Origin: Oscarella lobularis
Lineage: Eukaryota; Porifera; Homoscleromorpha; Homosclerophorida; Oscarellidae
Direction: 5' to 3'
Assembly: GCF_947507565.1 (NCBI RefSeq)
Contig: NC_089180.1
Span: forward strand, 3,224,001-3,288,000
DNA length: 64,000 nt
In this document: piece after piece, positions 51,730-61,945 of the stretch
How positions within the stretch are numbered: position 1 is the first letter of the stretch
How the letters are laid out: every line of letters starts with the position of its first letter
Position numbers and translations under genes: made by a program
The notes under the pieces: model-generated
Told to the model about the DNA's origin: nothing
Database searches by the model: none
Seen by the model: the letters and a program-made list of their open reading frames with translations, nothing else

Positions 51730-53330
51730 ACTGCTAAGCTGAAAGCTTTTGAGGGTCTAAAGAGAAGTCTGAGTACGGCACCAGTTCTGATTCACCCGGA
51801 TTGGACGAAACCATTCCTACTTCAAACAGATGCGTCGCCGTTGCAGCCATTCTTGCGCAATGTGACGGCAATGAGATGGAGAGAGTCGTCTGCTATGCCA
51901 GCAAGACGTTGGGACCTAGCAAAAGATTTTGGGACGTTACGGAGAAAGAGTTGTACGCCGTCATCTTTGGGTGTGAGACGTTTCACAAATATCTCGCTGG
52001 ATCTCGATTTGTCGTAGAGACAGACCATCGCAACCTAAAATGGTTAATGACGAATCACAAGAACAGTGGAAGACTCGCTCGTTGGGTATACCGGTTGCAA
52101 CCCTATGATTTCGAAATACGATATCGTCCGGGAGCTGCCAATGCAAACGCCGACGCACTCTCCAGACTACCTAAAGAGAAGCCAGCCAGTGGAGTTTTTG
52201 CTCTAGTGGAGCCGCTGACCATCATACCTTCCCGGGAGCATTTGTTGAGAATGCAAGAGCAGGATCCAGAACTGATTGTGCTTAGGAATTGGCTTAAGGA
52301 TCCGGACCCTATAAAGGAAATTCCGCCAGAAGTGATCGTTGCCCAAAGAGTTCCGGGAAAATATTACCTCGCCGGAGATGGCCTGCTGATCTACGAGGTG
52401 GAGCGAAAAGAAAGCAGCAGTCGCGTTCCAGTCTTGCCCGCCCAAGCTCGTCGCTCAATTCTTCAGGTGCTGCATTCATTGCCAATTTCTGGACACCTGG
52501 GGTACAGGAAGACCCTCAGGAAGGTGCAAAGTCAATACTTCTGGAAAGGCATGGCGTGTGATATAAAATCATTCGTTCGTTCCTGCCATCAATGCCAAGT
52601 GAGAAAATCGCTTCAGAAAAAGGAAACCGGTCACTTTCAACAATTCAGTTCGCTGGAGCCGTTCCATACCGTCGGCATCGACATATTCGGGCCGTTGCCG
52701 AGTACCACGATTGGAAATCGCTACGTCGTGGTCATAGTGGATCGTTTGTCCCGTTGGCTAGAGCTTGCAGCCGTTCCGGACATCACGGCGGAGACGATGG
52801 CAGAAGCACTCGTCGATCGAATCGTCTTGAGACATGGGTGTCCCCGACGCCTATTGTCCGATCGAGGAAGTCAATTCACTTCGCAACTATTCAAAGAGGT
52901 TTCAGCTCGACTAGGAATAAAGAAGATATTTACAAGCGCTTACCACCCACAGACCAACGGACAGGTCGAAAGAATGAACCGGTACATCGCAGCAGCGTTA
53001 TCGGCGTATGTGAACGAGAATCAAACGGATTAGGATGAATATTTGGAAACGATCGCGTTTGCATATCGTACCTCAGTGGTCGACGCTATCGGCAACACGC
53101 CCTTCTACTTGGTGCACGGTAGAGATGCTCGTCTACCGACAGAAATACCAGAAGGCATTGAAGGAACTGTCCGCGAAGACGTCTTTAGGGTCGGCGCTTC
53201 CACGGAGATTGGACGTTTGGATTCAGACGGCGGACGAACAGCGTTTGCGCTACGATTGTTTGTCCAGTCAGTTGTATCTAAAGTCGTTCCTTCAACACCT
53301 ATAAATGCCACAATTAGATATAGTAACCTC
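51730..53330 (+). pseudogene. Ty3/gypsy RNase H-integrase region, copy 2
   Basis: A frame from about 51733 (L-K-A-F-E-G-L-K-R-S-L-S-T-A-P-V-L) shifts near 51845, then runs open to 53033: C-Y-A-S-K-T-L (RNase H), E-L-Y-A-V-I-F-G, V-E-T-D-H-R-N-L-K-W-L, A-D-A-L-S-R-L-P, the H2C2 zinc domain (H-S-L-P-I-S-G-H-L-G ... C-H-Q-C-Q), then G-I-D-I-F-G-P-L-P (first Asp), L-S-D-R-G-S-Q-F (second Asp) and Y-H-P-Q-T-N-G-Q-V-E-R-M-N-R (Glu). A TAG at 53031 stands where the family has Trp, after which D-E-Y-L-E-T-I-A-F-A-Y-R-T continues in another register to about 53330. Reverse transcriptase, protease and LTRs are missing. The 1.2-kb open core makes it the best kept of the three gypsy copies. Confidence 0.9.
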
Positions 53331-54225
53331 TTTTACGGAGTATACTTGAACATTAATAGCTTTATTCATCTTATTATCTTTACTCGTAACAGAAATATTA
53401 CCTCAAATTGAAAAGATTTTGAAGATAAGAACAACACCCCTTAGTTCTAAGGTTTTAAGAAAAACGGCAGACCCACAGCTTATCAAAAAAGTTGTTACAA
53501 CTATAAAATGACAGCAGCATAAAAGCATTACGCTTTACTCAAGACTGGAAGTCATCGGAGAAACTCTCCTACAAATCAGAGTTTTCTCGGATCAGAGTTT
53601 TCTCGGATGAAGCCCAGGTGTACGACCAGGACAATATTGTAGCGATAAATTATGGAGTGACTGGTGAGAGCAGAGAAGAAGCGAACTTCTCAAGTCGTGA
53701 GTCGAATGAATGAAGTGAAAGAGCGGGAAAAGCTAGGGAAAGGTCGGATCGATTAAACGTCTCTGCCTAAAAGCGTCTGTCGGACGATTAATAATGGAAG
53801 AATTATGAGGCAAAAACTCTTTCTTGTAGGGATGTCCCGGAAACACAAGGTTTTTCCGATGGCAAGACTTTCATTTGGCGACGAAAAATGCGCGCTATAG
53901 TTGATAAGTGCAATAGACGATCATGGCATACTCGCTGAACGTGCAGCAGTTTCTGGTCCACTTAATTAACGTTGCTCTAATGCATAGACGTGCTAGCTTA
54001 GACATTCCTCTTTGTTCATGCGGAGATTCTGGACAAGGTATGTAATGTCACCTGTCTAGTTAGCATGACTAAGAAAACAAGATTAACAAGGCGAAAAGGC
54101 ACTAGGAATATAGGGAAAAATCCAGAAAATGTATCTGACGTAGGAGATGCGGATGCCATACGCAGAGGTACAATAGCACATCTGCCAATACCCCCATCAA
54201 TCTCGCATACGGTTGAGTCTATAAG
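53331..54225. other. 0.9 kb without a supportable gene
   Basis: Only short repeats such as the doubled A-T-C-A-G-A-G-T-T-T-T-C-T-C-G-G-A near 53574-53606. No coding evidence. Confidence 0.45.
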
Positions 54226-54228
54226 TCT

Positions 54229-56190
54229 ATGAGTCGTGAGGAACGCAAATATTCTACGATTGAAAGAGAGGAACTTGCTTTAGTTTGGGCAGTCAGGCAT
54301 TTTCGCGTCTAGCTCTGGTCTCGCGAGTTTACGATCATCACTGATCATTGTCCCCTAAAATGGCTCAAGTCTATGAAAGATCCGACAGGCAGAATTGGCC
54401 GTTGGCTGTTGCTCCTGTAGGAATATTTGTATACGATCGAGCATCGTTCGGGTGAGAAAAACGCCAATGCTGACGCGCTGTCACGCACAACTGCCAAAGT
54501 CTTGGGCTGATAATGGCTCCAGTCGTGTGGACCAGATTTTTGATTTGATTGCAACACCATCGATGGATGCCGAAGTTGCAGAGGGAGAGGAAGAGAAAGG
54601 CGATGCAGGTAATGCAAAAGGTGATAAAGCGACTACTGAAGGTGAACCGGAAGTAGAACCAGAAAGGACTGTGAATGCATTTGGAATCCCTCTGAACTGG
54701 TCGTCTGAGGAGCTTGCCAAAAAGCCGAAAGGCGATGCAATTCTTGAGAAGTTCGATGCTGTTTTCCTGGAGAAAGACCACCACACGCTGGCAAATTGGC
54801 AAGCGACACTAAATTGAATCAATGTCGTCTCAGCTGGCACTCGTTCTTGGTCGAGGACGACGTGCTGTACAAGAAAGCGAAAGTAAGAACGGGAACCAGG
54901 GTTGGAGAGAAGAAGCTGTTGGTAGTCCCCGGCGTAATTGTTCGCGATATCCTGAGGCAGTTGCATGACGCACATGGTCATATGGGCGAAGCCCGCACGC
55001 GAGAGTTAGTGAAACAACACTTCTTCTAGTGGCTCTCGTACTCGCTAGACGTTGTGGAGTACGTGCAGAAATGTCCCGCCTGTGAACAGAGGAGAGAGCC
55101 CATAGAAACAGTCCGAGCCGATATGCAGAGTATCCCCGTAAGCCGTTTGAAATGTGGGGAATGGACTACGTAGGGAAGATTACCGAGACGAGCAACGGGA
55201 ACAAACACCTGTTAGTGATAACAGACTATTTTACGAAATGGGCTGAAGCTTTTGCTGTACCTGACCAAACCGCTGTCACGACCGCCAGAGTTCTTTTTGA
55301 GAACGTATTCTCCCGATTTGGACCCCCAGCTGTATTGCATTCTGACCAAGACCAAAATTTCGCGTCAAACGTAATGTAGAATTTGTACGCATTCCTCGGA
55401 ATTGAAAAGACGCGTACCATCGCGTACCATCCACAATGCGATGGCATGGTTGGAAGATTGAACAAGACTCTCATCGAAATGCTGTCAAAAGTAGTTGCTG
55501 AGAATCAAAGAGACTGGGATACTAAATTAGGAGCGGTTTTGTGGGCCTACCGAACGACGAAACACGCAACGACTGGAGAGACGCCGTATACGCTGGTTTA
55601 CGGTCGAGAGCCTCGTTTACCCGTGTCTGCGATGTATGACATAAATTAGGATGACGTGACGACGACGACAGAGTATGGAGACGAGTTGAAACGCGAACTG
55701 GCCACTTTGGAGGATAACGTTGCCTTGAGAATTGAAAAGGCGCAAGCAGACCAGAAGAGAGCCTACGATAAGAAGACAGATAAAGTTCCTGAATACAAGA
55801 AAGGCGAACTGATTTGAATGAGGAATTCGCAAGTTAAGAAAGGTACTAGTAGAAAACTCGCAGTCAGATACGTGGGCCCTTACGTAGTAACCGTAGTTGT
55901 GAACCCCTTCAACGTAAAAGTGCGCTAACTAGAAGGCGGATCGTCTAAAAGAGTGCATGTAAACCGAATTAGAAAATGTTACTTTTGGCCAGCGGCACGT
56001 CCGGAAGATGAAACTCAGAGGTCTGAAGAATCTGAGCTGCAAGGTCGTGACCCCGTACAGAACATCGACGAATATTTATTGCAATTTGTGATTCTTGAAA
56101 ACGCGTTTTTACCCGAGTACCCATTTGATGCTCCTCAGAGAGTGCTGAACGTGCAGAGGTATGACAGTTTTTATATCTATCTATGCATAT
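54229..56190 (+). pseudogene. Ty3/gypsy RNase H-integrase region, copy 3
   Basis: RNase H: Y-S-T-I-E-R-E-E-L-A-L-V-W-A-V-R-H-F, I-I-T-D-H-C-P-L-K-W-L, N-A-N-A-D-A-L-S-R, with TAG codons at about 54310 and 54418. A linker in another frame (54395-54817) is acidic. The H2C2 domain follows (H-D-A-H-G-H-M-G-E ... C-P-A-C-E), then the integrase core: G-M-D-Y-V-G-K-I (first Asp), L-H-S-D-Q-D-Q-N-F (second Asp), Y-H-P-Q-C-D-G-M-V-G-R-L-N-K with the usual Glu replaced by Gly, and A-Y-R-T-T-K-H-A. The C-terminal domain (V-R-Y-V-G-P-Y-V-V, H-V-N-R-I-R-K-C-Y) extends to about 55980. Two frameshifts and at least seven stops. No LTR seen. Confidence 0.9.
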
Positions 56191-56199
56191 ACTGTTAGA

Positions 56200-56719
56200 A
56201 AAAGTATGCTTAAGGCTAAGGCTATCTCTTTCAGTAGACCTTTTTAATGTATCATATGAATGGCTGTATTGCAGAGATCATTTCCCTTTTACAATATATA
56301 AATTGCATTAAAGAATCCTTGAAATGACATTCCTCCTCCGCCTCGTCTTCCCCAATTACGCGAATTAAGAAAAATGTCATTAAATATGCTTCAGTTTTCC
56401 TTTTATCTGTTGACTTGGTTGGCCAAATCCTCCTCTTTCTTTATGTCTAATAATGGTCAAATTCCAGCTAAGTGCTGTAGGCATCTCGTGGTAACCAACA
56501 GCCGTTAACGAAACCGGCGGTCACACCCATTCGCTTCCTTATTGCTTTCTATATTTTGCCGCACTCTTATACATTTTGTCTATACCAGACCAGAAGCAAA
56601 AAATCTTGGAACAAAGCTAGGCACGGGTTACACTATATGCCGTTTAATGGGACTTTTGTCTCATTAAGCCAAGTGAAATTGAAAACGATGCAAACTGACA
56701 TGTTTGTCCCGGTGATTGA
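56200..56719. other. No gene seen
   Basis: AT-rich sequence between the gypsy C-terminus and the Helitron helicase fragment. No coding evidence. Confidence 0.4.
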
Positions 56720-56854
56720 CTATCTTGTGGTCGGTACCGCCGACACCGTATTCTGCTTTCCACTAGAAAGTTGGCATTTTAATAAGACGAAGTCAGCTTT
56801 ACTTGGTATTGTAATGTTCAAACTTGCAGGATGCATAAAAAGTAGTACAAGAAA

Positions 56855-57150
56855 AGGTTGAGAAAATATGTTTTTGCTGTTCCTCCTGGCGCATCGAAAA
56901 AAAATGATAGAATCGTCGGTACCTCGAGCGACGTTATCGAGTAATACTTCGTAAATGTGTTTTTGGTCTTCGGTGAGAGAGTGTTCGTTCGTTGTCAGTC
57001 GCCCCTGCATTTCTTCTGTATTAATCAGCAATTTCTTTAGGAAGGCTGTCGTCTTCTTGACATTGAGAACAGCAATCAGGACTTGGCAAGTGGTAATCGC
57101 TAAGTGGCTTTCCTGCCGGAAATGAAAGAAGCTTGTTTTTGATTCAAATT
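56855..57150 (-). pseudogene. Helitron helicase N-terminal fragment, copy 2
   Basis: From about 57150: S-D-Y-H-L-P-S-P-x ... D-D-S-L-P-K-E-I, then N-E-H-S-L-T-E-D-Q-K-H-I-Y-E-V-L-L-D-N-V-A-R-G. The sequence parallels copy 1 at 12080-12335 base for base over long stretches, including the frame change at the S-I-I-F-x-D-A-P-G site, and breaks off at about 56880 just after the Walker A position. Confidence 0.8.
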
Positions 57151-57786
57151 AATGCTTGATTGAAAATTGTGTCAGTGTACTGTAGCGTGTCGTTGTTTGC
57201 GCGTCTGCAAAGCGTTCGGAGGAATGGCTGACATCCTTGCTTTCGGTTATGCCAAATAAGGGTTTGTTGAGAGGATTTGTTGAGAGCCACGGAATATTTT
57301 AACTATACCTTAAATTATAAATTATAAATTATGAATTTGAGATCTATTGTCTTCTGGTTGTGCTCTAAAAGCCTGCTGAATTGAGTTGCAAATAACGTTT
57401 ATGGACTCATTCTAAATTGCATAAAAGTGTTAGTTCCATTGTACTGCAAACCCCATTTTACTACCTGAAGCGCTTGGTTACCGAGAAATGTTCCTCCAAA
57501 AGTATCTTCACCGCTCAATATCCTGTCTTTTAATTAATCGCTTCATCAGGTGCTTTTATTCAGAGGGTTTGCGTATCAACCGATGTTGTGGCGGTAGCTT
57601 CTCTTTAAAAAGATATAAATGGTGGTTATTCGTATACATATACTCAAGACTGAACTTAGGCCTCAAACAAAAATATTGGACAATCATGTAAAATCTACTG
57701 TACTGGAGGTTTAAGCTCGCCGAGTGTAGTTGTTAGAAAGTAACAGAGGAAACGTGGCGAGGATTTATCCTGAGTCTGAGTATCTA
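57151..57786. other. No gene seen; short A-A-T-T-A-T direct repeats
   Basis: A-A-A-T-T-A-T occurs three to four times in tandem near 57309-57332. Otherwise unremarkable. Confidence 0.4.
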
Positions 57787-59220
57787 CAGTGGGGTCCAAA
57801 AGTTAGAGGCACCCGCTCTAAATTAGCTTTACCTTAGTTTTCGCGTCTCCTTCCCGACTTTTTCTCCCAGGAAACAATGTATCTGGCACTAAAAGAGCGA
57901 GAAATTTAGAAGAGTGACTGTTTGCTCCACTTAATGGTCGCCCAGCGCGGTTAGGTAAAGCATCGCTTTTATTTCTGATCCAAAACATACAAAGAACGAG
58001 CATTGTTTCGTTCGCTTCGAGGAAACGCGATCGTAGATAGATCCTTCGAGGCATGCTCTTAAACGACAAAACGTTAATAAGTCAGGTGACACTTATTTTG
58101 CTAAACGGAAGTTGTTGAGAAGCGGAGAAAAGGCGTGGATCAATTTCAAAATTAGAAGGCGTGTCATGTTTCAAATCCCCAGCCGTTTGTTTACCAGTTA
58201 TGGGTCAGAAGAAACTTTTGAAGCTAGAAGAGCGAGCTAGAATAGTTGCTTTGGCACTGGAAGGATATAATCAGAGCCAAATTAGCCGAAAGCTGAATAT
58301 CTCAAGGTGCGCAGTGCAAAAGAATTTGGCCAAAATGAAGGAAACAGGCTCCGTTGCTGATCGCAAGAGATGCGGCAGACCTAAAAAGACGACATAAAAC
58401 GATGACAACTACATAGTTCTAACATCGAGGCGAAACAAGAGAGCAACAGCTGATTATCTCCGAGCTCAGCTGGAGTGTGCAACGGGCGTGACCGTTTCGA
58501 AGTCGACCATAAAGAGGCATCTCTACGCAGCTAGCCTAAGAGGATGCGTCGCTGTTAATTAAGAAACCTCTGTTTAGCAAAAGGCACAAATCTGCACGGA
58601 AAAAGTGGGCAAAAGAACGAAAAACCTGGACTGAAGACGATTGGTCTCGTGTGATGTTTTCTGACGAGTCGACGTTTGAAGTTTTCAGCCACAGTTGCCA
58701 GCTTTACGTTCGCCGAAAGCCAATCGAACGATATTTGCCGGAGTGCCTTGCACGTATACCGTGAAATTTGGAGGCGGCAAAGTGATGGTGTGGGGGTGTA
58801 TGGCGGCTTCTGACGTGGAAACCCTGGTGGTGGTCGACAGAACGGTGACGTCAGCAAAGTATACAAGGCTCCTGTCTCCGTGTTTGAAGCGCGATGGGGA
58901 AAAGCTAGTTGGCCAAAATTTTGTGTTTCAGCAGGACAATGCTCCTGCACACACTGCGAAAGCCACTAAGAGGTGGTTCGCGTCGAGAAAGTTCGACGTG
59001 ATGCCGTGGCCCGCCCAGAGCCCCGACCTAAACCCTATCAAAAACCTTTGGACAGCAAAGGCGGAGCTACCCGCTACTAAGCAAACAGTCACTCTTTTCG
59101 TTTTCTTGTAGTACGTAGTAGTTTAAGAACCCATGTGTAGCAACTAGGAAGATGCAGTATCGCTTTAGGACCTTCTACTACAATATCGACAAGGGTGCTT
59201 CTAACTTTTGGACCCCACTG
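57787..59220 (+). mobile_element. Tc1/mariner element with both terminal inverted repeats
   Basis: Left end C-A-G-T-G-G-G-G-T-C-C-A-A-A-A-G-T-T at 57787, right end A-A-C-T-T-T-T-G-G-A-C-C-C-C-A-C-T-G ending at 59220, inverted to each other. Length 1434 bp fits a Tc1 element. The expected TA at the ends is not clean (T-A then C-A-G on the left, C-T-G-A-C-T-G-T-A on the right). A second, solo end of the family is at 1673-1761. Confidence 0.85.
58200..59111 (+). pseudogene. Tc1 transposase, catalytic Glu replaced by Lys
   Basis: ATG at 58200 starts M-G-Q-K-K-L-L-K-L-E-E-R-A-R-I-V-A-L and a paired-type helix-turn-helix (G-Y-N-Q-S-Q-I-S-R-K-L-N-I-S), G-R-P-K-K-T-T, then a TAA at 58394. The frame continues V-T-V-S-K-S-T-I-K-R-H-L, then after a stop near 58558 K-W-A-K-E-R-K-T-W-T-E-D-D-W ... 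M-F-S-D-E-S-T-F (first Asp). After a shift near 58690: V-M-V-W-G-C-M-A-A, V-F-Q-Q-D-N-A-P-A-H-T (second Asp) and S-P-D-L-N-P-I-K-N-L-W, where DD34E transposases have N-P-I-E-N-L-W. Loss of the third acid would abolish activity even without the stops. Confidence 0.9.
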
Positions 59221-59485
59221 ACTGTATACCTGCTTAGGGATATACCCTAGTAGTCTATGTGCATGGCTTATCAAGATATTCGGATTTTGACTCAAGCTGT
59301 CAAAGAGGGTCCGTGTACTAAACGGCCAAACTAAAGTACAGAAAACACGTCCCACTACAACTAAACCTTTTACTCTTTTAGTCTTTTAGTTCATTGTTGC
59401 CTCCGTCTAACGCGCTTTAGTGACCTCTCAGCGGAGAGCGAAAGCGAAGACTTCTTGGTCGTCCAGACTTCTCTACGCCACGGAC
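59221..59485. other. No gene seen
   Basis: Short spacer between the Tc1 right end and the Ro60 remnant. Confidence 0.3.
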
Positions 59486-60110
59486 GACGCCACCTCAACA
59501 GCGCCCCATCGCGATTAAACAAGTCCAAGGCAGAGCGAGCGGCTTCGTCTTCCAAGCAACGGACACAACCCCAAACCGACTTCGCCGCTTTCTCTGCCTC
59601 GGCTCGGAAAGCGGAACGTACTAAACAAACGAAAAGGAGCTCGGATTGGAAAACGCACGCGCCATTCTGCGACTCATCGACGACGGAAAGGGCGGAGCGT
59701 CGTTGAAACAATCGTGGCCGGCCAAACGGCGAAACAGAATCCCATTCTATTCGCTCTCGCGCGCTGCGCGCGCAGCGACAACGTAGCCGTTAAAAAGCTC
59801 GCTTACGAGAGCGCCTCGCGTTGTCCGTCGCATTCTTCCGTAATGTTGAATAATACCAAGGTCATAATTAATTCAATTAATTGATTGATTGATTGATTGA
59901 TTTAATTATTTTTAGGTTTGGGCTTCGTTGTTGGAGAATATGGCCATGACGGCTATGATTCGCAAGACGTCTGCTTGCTGAGACGGCCGGAACGAATGTG
60001 CACGTGGACTTTATCTAATTCTGCAGTCGATTGCGTGACGGGGATGCGCTAAGAAGAGCTGGCATTCATCCGTTCAACGTCCTCTTGGCGTTGAAGACGT
60101 ACGAGAGCGG
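59486..60110 (+). pseudogene. RO60: Ro60 (TROVE-domain) pseudogene, two separated parts
   Basis: Part 1 (about 59523-59845): S-G-F-V-F-Q-A-T-D-T-T-P-N-R-L, R-R-F-L-C-L-G-S-E-S-G-T-Y, then a TAA at 59622 where Ro60 has Tyr, then E-L-G-L-E-N-A-R-A-I-L-R-L-I-D-D-G-K-G-G; a one-base deletion near 59697 shifts to V-E-T-I-V-A, T-A-K-Q-N-P-I-L-F-A-L-A-R-C-A, ending P-S-H-S-S at a GTAATG donor. Part 2 (from 59916, after a T-rich acceptor): V-W-A-S-L-L-E-N-M-A-M-T-A-M-I-R, then after a shift D-A-L-R-R-A-G-I-H-P-F-N-V-L-L-A-L-K-T-Y-E-S-G and a TGA. These are the N-terminal and later parts of the TROVE ring of Ro60, the protein that binds misfolded and Y RNAs. Roughly 150 residues between them and the C-terminal von Willebrand-type domain are gone. 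It is certainly not functional. Confidence 0.85.
59879..59903. repeat. (ATTG)n microsatellite in the Ro60 remnant
   Basis: Five to six copies of T-T-G-A between the two Ro60 parts, in what was probably intron. Confidence 0.85.
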
Positions 60111-60640
60111 CTGAAAGGCGAGTTCTCGTGGCCAGTGAATCGAATGATAGTCCGTGCGCTAGATGTCTGATGACGCCTTTTATCTTTCCTTCGGTGTATT
60201 GCATTTTCTCAATTTTTAGTTTTATTTTAGTTCTATTTTTTATCAATTTTTAGTTCTTCTTTTCTTAATTTTCAGTTTTATTTTTAGCTGTATTCTTATT
60301 AAATAAAGAATTTGCTTTTTGGCTTATTTACCTGAACTTGGGAAAACGAAGAGGATAACCAGTGAAACATTATTGAGTTTTGTTTGATGCCCGTATGTCC
60401 GGGTAGGGTAAACGGCTTTTCAAGAAAAAACAAAGAAAAACCGATTACCCTACCCGGACATACGGGCCACCGCACCATAAGTAATACGATTGATAAAAAT
60501 TGTTTGTTCTCGTAATAACTCAGCATTCTGCTCAAGCTTTTATTAATAATATTTGTTACATTTTTTTGCTAAAAAAGCACACTTCAATTTTTAATAAATA
60601 AACTACTGTACGTCTCTTCCTTTTCTTTGAGCCGATTTTT
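60111..60640. other. No gene; contains a strong hairpin
   Basis: Apart from the inverted repeat at 60389-60467, AT-rich sequence with T-T-T-T-A-G-T-T and T-T-A-T-T-T steps near 60200-60300. Confidence 0.4.
60389..60467. repeat. 79-bp inverted repeat (27-bp arms)
   Basis: Arms G-C-C-C-G-T-A-T-G-T-C-C-G-G-G-T-A-G-G-G and C-C-C-T-A-C-C-C-G-G-A-C-A-T-A-C-G-G-G-C, with one mismatch towards the loop, around an A-rich loop of about 25 bases. It could be a short MITE or an extruded structure; no flanking duplication was recognised. Confidence 0.8.
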
Positions 60641-60714
60641 TTGTTCATGGGATCATGCGCAAGACCCTGAAATCCTACGATGAGACAACAGCTATTGTAC
60701 TTACCTGATTCGAT

Positions 60715-61745
60715 CAACAAGCCTGTTGAAATATCGAGGGATTCCTTCCGCCTCGTCGATCACACGTCCGAAGTGAATCTAAAAATGCTGTACAGTACCT
60801 TCTTCGGGACACCTGAAATTTTTTGACCACACATAGTAGAATTTATGAGCCACCACACTTCCTTCCAGTTCTCGCGCCCCCAATAAAATCTTGAATAATG
60901 TTGATGCATAACTTCAGACAACTACCTTGTAAAAATCCTTTACCCTATGCACAACCGTCACCGCACCGCTGAGTCTTCCTCCTGCAAAAACAAAAGAACC
61001 AAAGCCACTGAAGCGCAAACAATTACGTAAGTACTTATCTGATATAAAACAGTTCTTTGCCTGTGCATTTCATGCAGACTTCTCTCACATCCTCAACCTA
61101 TCACAATCAAATGAACATACACAGTGTTGTAATAGAAAGCGTCTTAGCCTTGCTATCAGATTTCACGTTGCAGATGTCACGTCAAATTCAAAAAGAGTTT
61201 CGAATTTTCGTCTTATCTTGCTTTTTTCCATTTCCAGATTCAGCCTCCAATTGACGTCAACGTAATGGAGAGCCAGTCTTGTCGTGTACCAAGCTAGCAA
61301 GCAATTGCTGCAAACAGGACAGCAAGCACATCATTAAATCAAATTACAAATCCTCTTAACGTCAAGGTCTTCTTCAATCCACCAGTCCTTCGCTTTATTA
61401 AATTTCTTCAATTTTTGCTCAAGACGGTACGCTTGGAACAGCCTAAAAAGCGTTAGGAGAAAACTATTTACGGAAAGGGTCGTTTTGTCTGCTTCCTTTC
61501 TGGACTTCAGTCCGAATGCTGCAAATATTGGCCACGTCGTTTCTGAATGCTTATTCGTCCTAAATCAATTCGCCTTTTACTAGAAATTTGGCGAAATGAC
61601 GAGACTGTACTCGTCGAGTCGAAGGTGCAGCTTCTCGACGATTCTTGCAAAAATCCGCAGCTTTCTTGAAACCAAAGTGATTCGTTTGCGTGATTAGAAG
61701 TGGCGCAAAGACGTTCTCTGCTTCAGACTTTCCGTCGATCCGCTT
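60715..61745 (-). CDS. Unidentified spliced gene, at least four exons
   Basis: Minus strand: about 61745-61580 (K-S-E-A-E-N-V-F-A-P-L-L-I-T-Q-T), about 61557-61348 (T-T-W-P-I-F-A-A-F-G-L-K-S-R-K, then L-F-Q-A-Y-R-L-E-Q-K-L-K-K-F and D-W-W-I-E-E-D-L-D-V-K-R), 61293-61181 (L-A-L-H-Y-V-D-V-N-W-R-L-N-L-E), 60981-60926 (G-R-L-S-G-A-V-T-V-V-H-R-V-K-D-F-Y-K) and 60778-60715 (I-H-F-G-R-V-I-D-E-A-E-G-I-P-R-Y-F). A 54-nt intron (61294-61347, phase 1) and a 147-nt intron (60779-60925, phase 0) join in frame; the last exon ends at a GTAAGT donor. D-V-x-W-R-L recalls COMM-domain proteins, but the rest does not clearly fit, so no name is given. Some joins are unresolved. Confidence 0.45.
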
Positions 61746-61945
61746 GAACAACGCATGTGCGTACGCACATGGTAGGGTTAGGTTAGAGTTTGGGCTAGGG
61801 TTACGATTTGGCATTCCGTAGAAAATATCGCAGTTTACGTAAGCGCAAACAACACATGAGCACCTATAAAGCAGCGTCTAAGCTTCTGATTACAAAAGAC
61901 GCAGGATTTCGCAAACGACGCTATTGTACAACGGGTGTGAATTTT
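61741..61945. repeat. Dispersed repeat with telomere-like block and 18-bp palindrome, copy 2 (inverted)
   Basis: Inverse of 35030-35215: palindrome C-A-T-G-T-G-C-G-T-A-C-G-C-A-C-A-T-G at 61754-61771, G-G-T-A-G-G-G-T-T-A-G-G-T-T-A-G near 61771-61790, then a shared unique part to the A-C-A-A-C-G-G-G-T motif near 61935. It abuts the first exon of the minus-strand gene. Confidence 0.8.

Noticed and set aside
60950-61350. Naming the 60.7-61.7 kb gene as COMMD3
   Set aside because: Only the D-V-x-W-R-L segment fits; the preceding exons do not resemble COMMD proteins.
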